Positions 14,502 to 19,578 of a DNA stretch of 19,578 nucleotides are shown piece by piece (position 1 is the stretch's first letter; each line of letters begins with the position of its first letter). A program made the position numbers and the translations under genes. Source of the DNA: Alphaproteobacteria bacterium. Lineage in GTDB: Bacteria > Pseudomonadota > Alphaproteobacteria > CAAGCB01 > CAG-977. Where the stretch lies: NCBI GenBank assembly GCA_021639925.1, contig JAJXEL010000024.1, positions 1-19,578 of the forward strand, read 5' to 3'. The notes under the pieces are model-generated. The model ran no database searches. It saw only the letters and a program-made list of their open reading frames with translations, and was not told the DNA's origin.

Positions 14502-15088
14502 TATAAAGTTCCTTTCGTACTGGGCAGGATTTCCGCCGCGCGCGGGTCGGTTTCAACAGCATGGCGCAAAGCACGGGCAAAAGCTTTGAAACAAGATTCC
14601 GCTATATGATGAGAATTGTCGCCGTACAGGTTTTCAATATGAACGGCCGCTTTTAAATTATCGGCCATCGCCGCGAAAAATTCTTTAAACACTTCCGTGT
14701 CCAGCTCTCCGACTTTTTCCGTCGGAAACCGGACGTGCCAGACAAAAGCAGACCGCCCGCTGAGGTCCAGTACGCATCTGGTCAGCGTTTCGTCCATCGG
14801 GATACAGGCGGATCCGTACCTGTTTATTCCTTTTTTATCCCCTAAAGCCTGCGCGAAAGCTTTCCCCAGAGCAATTCCCGTATCTTCGATTAAATGATGC
14901 GCGTCAATATACAAATCGCCTGCAGCCTTGATTTTTAAATCTATCAGGCCGTGACGGGACAACTGCGCCAGCATATGGTCAAAAAAACCGCAGCCGGTCT
15001 GAATGTCGTAAATGCCCGTTCCGTCTAAATCAAGCTGAACTTTAATCTGCGTTTCCATAGTATTTCGTTCTATTTCGGCCAGACGCAT
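14501..15088 (-). CDS. hisB: imidazoleglycerol-phosphate dehydratase
   Basis: Catalyses the sixth step of histidine synthesis, dehydrating imidazoleglycerol phosphate with two manganese ions per site. The start MRLAEIERNT matches the family N-terminus. Metal-binding motifs are visible: FFDHML (35-40), DAHHLIEDTGIALG (62-75, with His64, His65, Glu68) and SHHIAESCFKAF (159-170, with His160, His161, Glu164). At 195 residues it is the monofunctional form without a phosphatase domain. AAAGGA lies at a good distance before the ATG. It is divergent from hslV, as in many Alphaproteobacteria, but the usual hisH-hisA-hisF genes do not follow; a flavodoxin gene takes their place. Confidence 0.96.
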   Translation of the reverse strand: MRLAEIERNTMETQIKVQLDLDGTGIYDIQTGCGFFDHMLAQLSRHGLIDLKIKAAGDLYIDAHHLIEDTGIALGKAFAQALGDKKGINRYGSACIPMDETLTRCVLDLSGRSAFVWHVRFPTEKVGELDTEVFKEFFAAMADNLKAAVHIENLYGDNSHHIAESCFKAFARALRHAVETDPRAAEILPSTKGTL

Positions 15089-15171
15089 TGTTTTTTTCCT
15101 TTCTTTTGATAATAATCTGATTTAAACCACTTTAACGCAGATTTGTATCAGTGCAAGCAAAAGGAGGCTTT

Positions 15172-15714
15172 ATGGATAATCAAACGCCGTCTTTAAGGGG
15201 AACAACAATATTGTGCGTGCGTAAAAACGGCTCTGTCGTTATTGCCGGCGACGGACAGGTGACTTTTGGCAATACCGTTTTAAAAAGCAACGCCAAGAAA
15301 GTCCGCCGGCTGGGAAACGGATCTATTATCGCCGGCTTTGCGGGGGCGACGGCCGATGCTTTTACGCTGTTTGAACGGCTGGAAGAAAAAATCGAAAAGT
15401 ATTCCGCCCAGCTGACGCGCGCATGTGTCGAACTGGCCAAAGACTGGCGGACTGACAGATACCTCAGAAAACTGGAAGCGATGATGATCGTCGCGGATAA
15501 AGACGTAACGCTGGTTTTAACGGGAAACGGCGACGTTTTGGAACCGCAGCACGGGCTGATCGGCATCGGATCCGGCGGATCGTACGCGCAGGCGGCGGCT
15601 CTGGCATTGATTGATACCGACTTGTCAGCCGAAGAAATTGTTCTGAAGTCAATGAATATTGCGGCAGATATCTGTATTTACACCAACCACAACATTATTA
15701 CGGAAAAATTATGA
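15172..15714 (+). CDS. hslV: HslV, peptidase subunit of the HslVU ATP-dependent protease
   Basis: Threonine protease that forms a double hexameric core beneath the HslU ATPase. After a ten-residue leader (MDNQTPSLRG) comes TTILCVRKNG, so Thr11 should be the catalytic N-terminal nucleophile exposed by self-processing. IAGDGQVTFGNTVLKSNAKKVRRL and the GSGGSYAQAAALAL segment are family hallmarks. The 180-residue length is normal. A GTG at 15151 would extend the frame by seven codons, but the ATG at 15172 has AAGGAGG four bases upstream and is chosen. The stop overlaps the hslU start in ATGA. The divergent gap to hisB is 83 bases and shows no promoter I can defend. Confidence 0.97.
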   Translation: MDNQTPSLRGTTILCVRKNGSVVIAGDGQVTFGNTVLKSNAKKVRRLGNGSIIAGFAGATADAFTLFERLEEKIEKYSAQLTRACVELAKDWRTDRYLRKLEAMMIVADKDVTLVLTGNGDVLEPQHGLIGIGSGGSYAQAAALALIDTDLSAEEIVLKSMNIAADICIYTNHNIITEKL

Positions 15715-17021
15715 GTATGTTTTTTTCTCCGCGTGAAATCGTTTCCGAACTGGACAGACACATTATCGGCCAAAATGAAGCCAAACGCGCCGTCGCGGTC
15801 GCTTTGCGTAACCGCTGGCGCAGACAGCAGCTGTCCCCGGCTTTAAAGGAAGAAGTCGTTCCCAAAAATATTTTAATGATCGGTCCGACGGGCGTCGGCA
15901 AAACGGAAATTGCCCGCCGCCTGGCAAAACTGGCGCAGGCGCCTTTTATCAAAGCCGAAGCGACAAAATTTACGGAAATCGGTTATGTCGGCCGGGACGT
16001 GGAAAGCATTATCCGCGATTTATTGGAAATTTCGATTGCAATGACGCGCAAAAAAATGCGCAAAGATGTTCATGTCAAAGCGGAAGAAGCCGCCGAAAAA
16101 CGCGTTATTGACGCTTTGGTCGGCACAAATGCGACGGACGAAACCCGTCAAAAGTTCCGTAAAATGCTGCGTGAAGGCGCTTTAGATGATAAGGAAATTG
16201 AAATTGAAGTCCAGGAAGCGCCGAATAATTCCATGCCGACGTTTGACATTCCCGGCATGCCCGGCGCGCAGATGGGCATGATCAGCCTGGGCGACCTGCT
16301 GGGCGGCAGAGGAACCGTTTATCGCAAGAAAAAAATGTCGGTAAAGGATTCTTATGATGTATTGGTGACCGAAGAAAGCGATAACCTGATTGAACAGGAA
16401 AAGGTCGTCAAAGAAGCCATAGCGAACGTTGAAAACAACGGAATTGTCTTTATCGACGAATTTGACAAGATCTGCGGCCGCAGCGAAGGCAAAAATCCCG
16501 ATGTTTCGCGCGAAGGCGTTCAGCGTGACCTGCTGCCGTTAATTGAAGGAACGACAGTTGCGACAAAACACGGAATGGTAAAAACGGATCATATCTTGTT
16601 TATCGCTTCCGGCGCTTTTCATGTGTCAAAACCGTCCGATTTGCTGCCTGAACTGCAGGGGCGCCTGCCTATCCGCGTGGAATTAAAACCGCTGAGCAAA
16701 GAGGATTTCTATAAAATCCTGTGCGAACCGGAAGCAAATTTGATTTTGCAGTATAAAGAATTGCTTAAAACTGAAAATTTCACATTGGAATTTGACGATG
16801 ACGCCATTCGGGAAATCGCCGCATTGGCGGCCGAAGTAAATGAAAATGTCGAAAACATCGGCGCGCGCCGTCTGCATACGATTTTGGAAAAACTGTTGGA
16901 AGATATTTCGTTTTCCGCTGCCGAAAGACAGGGAGAAACGGAAATCATTACCAAAGAAAAGGTTTTGGAAAAAGTCGGAACGCTGGCAAAAACATCTGAT
17001 TTGTCGAAATTTATTTTATAA
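15711..17021 (+). CDS. hslU: HslU, ATPase subunit of the HslVU protease
   Basis: AAA+ unfoldase that feeds substrates into HslV. Walker A is GPTGVGKT (58-65), the pore loop is GYVG (91-94), an I-domain lies at about 105-240, Walker B is IVFIDE (245-250), and sensor residues sit in the GARRLHTILEKLLEDISF segment. The protein ends in LSKFIL, the C-terminal tail that docks into HslV. At 436 residues it is complete and of normal length. Translation starts at the ATG overlapping the hslV stop (ATGA); a second ATG two codons later is also possible. Its 3' end overlaps the following convergent gene by 6 bases and no terminator is evident there. Confidence 0.97.
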   Translation: MSMFFSPREIVSELDRHIIGQNEAKRAVAVALRNRWRRQQLSPALKEEVVPKNILMIGPTGVGKTEIARRLAKLAQAPFIKAEATKFTEIGYVGRDVESIIRDLLEISIAMTRKKMRKDVHVKAEEAAEKRVIDALVGTNATDETRQKFRKMLREGALDDKEIEIEVQEAPNNSMPTFDIPGMPGAQMGMISLGDLLGGRGTVYRKKKMSVKDSYDVLVTEESDNLIEQEKVVKEAIANVENNGIVFIDEFDKICGRSEGKNPDVSREGVQRDLLPLIEGTTVATKHGMVKTDHILFIASGAFHVSKPSDLLPELQGRLPIRVELKPLSKEDFYKILCEPEANLILQYKELLKTENFTLEFDDDAIREIAALAAEVNENVENIGARRLHTILEKLLEDISFSAAERQGETEIITKEKVLEKVGTLAKTSDLSKFIL

Positions 17022-19211
17022 TTTTTTAAACAAGGTCAGAATGTTTTTGTTTTTTTTGTATTCATAATTCGCCTGGTCTACCAGATTTTTGACCAGAAAA
17101 ATTCCCAGATGCCCCTCTTCGCGTTTATAAACGGGGGCATCTAAATTTTCTTCCAGACTGTTTAACGGATTGAAAGGAATACCATAGTCGATAAATTGTA
17201 TTTTTATTGTTTTGGGGTATCCGCCGACGGAACAAAATGCGGTAATTTTTCCGGCTTTTTCAGGATAAGCATAATTTACGATATTAGTGAAAATTTCATC
17301 AATAACGATTCCCAATTCATTTTGAATTTCTTCCGGACAGCCATTTTTTTCAAGAATGGAATTAAAAAATTCCGCGATTTCTTCTTCATATTCAATTTTG
17401 GCCGGAACTGTTTTTGATTCGCCTTGATATCGCAGACATAACATTGTGATATCATCGAACTGCGCGGTGTTTTTTATAAAACCGAAAATATTTTCATTTA
17501 TATTTTTGATTATATCCCGTACGGTTTTACCGCTGTTCTGATTTAATATTTTTTTCAGCTGATTTTTGCCGTACATATTTTTATTGTTGTCTTCCGCATC
17601 GGTTACGCCGTCGGTATAAATAAAGATGGAATCTCCGTATTTAAGGGAAATTTTGTGTTCTTTGAATGTCGTATCGGGCATAACTCCCAAAGGAAGATTA
17701 GATTCTATTTTCAATTCTTCAAAAGGGCCGCCCTGTTTTTGGAAATAAGGCAAATCATGACCTGCGTTAACATACGTCAATATTCCCGTATCGATTTCCA
17801 GCATACCCATCCAAATAGTTAAAAACATGGAAGTCGTATTATTTTCGCACAAAGCTTTATTAACTAAATTCAGTACTTTTCCTATGGAATAACCGTCCTG
17901 AGCATATCGTTTAATCAAGGCTCTGGCAGACATCATGAATAAAGATGCCGGAATACCTTTTCCTGAAACGTCGGCGACGAAGAAAATTAATTTTGAAGCA
18001 TTAAATTGAATTGTAAAGAAATCAAAAAAATCTCCGCTGACTTCTTTTGCCGGGTGCAGACTGGCAAAAATATCAAACTCCGTTTGTGCCGGAAACGGCG
18101 GAAAAACTTTCGGCAACGCTGCAAACTGTACTTCTTTTGCAAAACGTAATTCCTGTTTAAAACTTTTAGATGTTTTGGCAATTTCTTTCTTTAAAGAATT
18201 AACAGTACTGTTAATCATAGAAGACAGATTTACAAATTCGGGGGTTATTGTTACATTGACACATTCATTCAAATCGCCGGCAGTAATTTTAGATAATGAA
18301 TCGTTTATATTTTGAATACTTTTGATAACAAGCTTTTTTAACAAAAGTACAATGAACAGATACAAAATCAAAAACAATATCAGATATAAAGGAATTCCCC
18401 ATTTCAAGATATTTTTTCGGCGCAGAAACAATTCCTTTTCAGGATAAATCCCCATTAAAACATATTGATTGTGTTTTGTAATAATGGCGAAAACCGATTC
18501 TTTGTCAAAAACAGTTTTAAAGAAAACATACTTATCATTAATCTGCGGCAAGGTTAATTCGATATCTTCCAGTGTTTTGCCGATTATTTTTTCAATGTTC
18601 GAACTGATGATGATGCCGTCTTTGATTATCAAAATATTTCCCGCATATCCGATTTTTAAAAATTCGGCAATTGTGCTGATATTTTCGGATTTCAGCATTT
18701 GACGATATTTTTCAATATGTTGCCCGATCTGGATAATGCCCGCGTCCGTGGGAACGGAAACGCCGACGAATTGCTGAGAATTAATTGTAAAATATTCCAG
18801 ATTTTCAAAGGTTTTTTCTTCAATTGCGGTAGCTATTTTTTTATCTTGTGTTTCAAGAGGATAAGAAAAAGTATAATTATCCTGTTTATCCAGAACGGAA
18901 ATTTGATCAACGCCGGATATTTTAATATATCTTTTTAAAAAAGCAGGGGTCAGCAATCCGGGATATTGCTTTTTAAAAAAAGCAAAAACACGCGCTTTTT
19001 CAGTCAGATTTGTTTTATAATAATTTTGCAGGTTTTTTGTATTGAATTCACGTCTGGATATTTTTTGTTTCAGGTAATTTAACGTAACCTCCATTTGCTT
19101 TTTGGCAAAATATTCGGCTTGCGTTCCCAAAAAAACATACGACAACATGAACGTTACAAGAAACGCACCCGTTGCGATGGAAAACATCCATTTACGAAAA
19201 AGAAAAAGCAT
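17016..19211 (-). CDS. sensor protein fusing Cache-like, HAMP, PP2C/SpoIIE phosphatase and RsbW-type kinase domains
   Basis: Predicted transmembrane regulator of a partner-switching pathway. Helix 1 (about 8-29) and helix 2 (about 270-292) flank a periplasmic region of about 240 residues. Its part around IIKDGIIISSNIEKIIGKTL resembles a Cache sensor. HAMP (about 293-345) leads into a PP2C domain with all metal motifs: GDFFD (393-397), DVSGKG (414-419), TDGVTDA (533-539) and FDDIT (585-589). The C-terminus (about 605-731) is a GHKL kinase of RsbW/SpoIIAB type. Its N-box has Glu639 and Asn643, it has IDYGIPF with Asp675, and a GHLGIFLV loop (700-707). Phosphatase and kinase, normally separate and opposing, are thus on one chain. 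The ATG overlaps the STAS gene stop (TAATG). The gene is more AT-rich than hslU. Confidence 0.9.
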   Translation of the reverse strand: MLFLFRKWMFSIATGAFLVTFMLSYVFLGTQAEYFAKKQMEVTLNYLKQKISRREFNTKNLQNYYKTNLTEKARVFAFFKKQYPGLLTPAFLKRYIKISGVDQISVLDKQDNYTFSYPLETQDKKIATAIEEKTFENLEYFTINSQQFVGVSVPTDAGIIQIGQHIEKYRQMLKSENISTIAEFLKIGYAGNILIIKDGIIISSNIEKIIGKTLEDIELTLPQINDKYVFFKTVFDKESVFAIITKHNQYVLMGIYPEKELFLRRKNILKWGIPLYLILFLILYLFIVLLLKKLVIKSIQNINDSLSKITAGDLNECVNVTITPEFVNLSSMINSTVNSLKKEIAKTSKSFKQELRFAKEVQFAALPKVFPPFPAQTEFDIFASLHPAKEVSGDFFDFFTIQFNASKLIFFVADVSGKGIPASLFMMSARALIKRYAQDGYSIGKVLNLVNKALCENNTTSMFLTIWMGMLEIDTGILTYVNAGHDLPYFQKQGGPFEELKIESNLPLGVMPDTTFKEHKISLKYGDSIFIYTDGVTDAEDNNKNMYGKNQLKKILNQNSGKTVRDIIKNINENIFGFIKNTAQFDDITMLCLRYQGESKTVPAKIEYEEEIAEFFNSILEKNGCPEEIQNELGIVIDEIFTNIVNYAYPEKAGKITAFCSVGGYPKTIKIQFIDYGIPFNPLNSLEENLDAPVYKREEGHLGIFLVKNLVDQANYEYKKNKNILTLFKKL

Positions 19212-19510
19212 TATTCAATATTTAAAATATTGCTGAATCCCGTCAAAATAAATACTTTTTTGACCAGTTCGGAAGGGTTTTTAATCGTTAATTTGCCGTC
19301 TTTTTCTCTGACTTTTTTTTCTGCTGCCAGTAAAACGCGTAATCCGGAGGAAGCTAAAAAGCTGACTTCTTTAAAATCAATAACGATGCTGTTGTTTGTT
19401 TGCAGGGCTTTTTCAATAGCGTTTTCCAGCAGCGGAGCCGTCGGTGAAAATAATTTGCCGCGCAGGAAAATGATAAGCTCGTCATTTAAGACCGATTGGG
19501 TAATTTCCAT
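19211..19510 (-). CDS. STAS-domain anti-sigma factor antagonist (RsbV/SpoIIAA-like)
   Basis: A 99-residue single STAS domain, the normal size. The core pattern SIVIDFKEVSFLASSGLRVLLAAEKKV places the phosphorylatable serine at Ser54. Relatives usually have Asp before this serine (DSSG); here it is Ala53. In known systems the unphosphorylated form captures an RsbW-type kinase or another partner, and a PP2C phosphatase removes the phosphate. Both enzyme activities are predicted in the next gene, which starts on this gene's stop codon (TAATG). AGGA precedes the ATG. The partner released by switching (sigma factor, cyclase or other) is not in the window. Confidence 0.9.
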   Translation of the reverse strand: MEITQSVLNDELIIFLRGKLFSPTAPLLENAIEKALQTNNSIVIDFKEVSFLASSGLRVLLAAEKKVREKDGKLTIKNPSELVKKVFILTGFSNILNIE

Positions 19511-19546
19511 TGTTATTTCCTTTTTTGATTGTTTAAAAACACGGAA

Positions 19547-19575
19547 TTGATAACAAAAAAATATCGATTGTTCAA
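19547..19575 (-). promoter_or_regulatory. possible promoter of the STAS-phosphatase operon
   Basis: On the minus strand TTGAAC (19570-19575) and TATCAA (19547-19552) lie 17 bases apart, each matching the sigma70 consensus at four of six positions. The start site would be about 30 bases before the ATG. The region is very AT-rich, so a chance match is possible. Confidence 0.35.
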
Positions 19576-19578
19576 GTA

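Overview
The window looks like a stretch of an alphaproteobacterial chromosome centred on the replication origin. The evidence is gene content and order: mnmE-mnmG, a secB gene divergent from a Tim44-like gene plus mltA and an Smr-domain gene, a maf-aroE-coaE-dnaQ operon, rho, and hslVU beside a divergent hisB. This set is known to cluster near oriC in Alphaproteobacteria. Moderate-to-low G+C, a cysteine-rich metal-dependent alcohol dehydrogenase and a membrane-anchored flavodoxin hint at an anaerobic or host-associated lineage, but that is inference. No rRNA, tRNA, CRISPR array or mobile element was recognised.

Left part (1-10745). An S41-peptidase-like gene on the + strand converges on a long run of minus-strand genes. 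Read in their own direction these are (a) maf, aroE, coaE, dnaQ, joined by short overlaps, and (b) tim44-like, mltA, an unrecognised two-helix membrane protein, an Smr-domain protein, mnmE and mnmG. secB is the only + strand gene inside this run. It starts divergently from the tim44-like gene and converges on dnaQ. The cluster covers nucleotide-pool sanitation, shikimate and CoA synthesis, replication proofreading, protein export, murein turnover and tRNA wobble modification.

Centre (10746-11171). A 426-base gene-free region holds five sequences matching TTATNCACA, several near matches, a small palindrome and a 41-base tract that is 88% A/T. It is the best candidate for oriC. The main operons on both sides point away from it.

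Right part (11172-19578). rho ends in an intrinsic terminator, followed by a structured gap and a strong sigma70-type promoter driving a GldA/YbdH-type dehydrogenase. A bidirectional terminator separates this gene from a minus-strand hisB-flavodoxin pair. hslVU runs divergently from hisB. The window ends with an AT-rich minus-strand operon: an RsbV-like STAS protein, then a 731-residue membrane protein joining a Cache-like sensor, HAMP, PP2C/SpoIIE phosphatase and RsbW-type kinase. Together they form a compact partner-switching signalling module with no visible output protein.

Several starts were moved downstream of the longest possible ORF because the extensions only overlap neighbouring genes: mnmG, the unknown membrane protein, the tim44-like gene, coaE, aroE and hslV.
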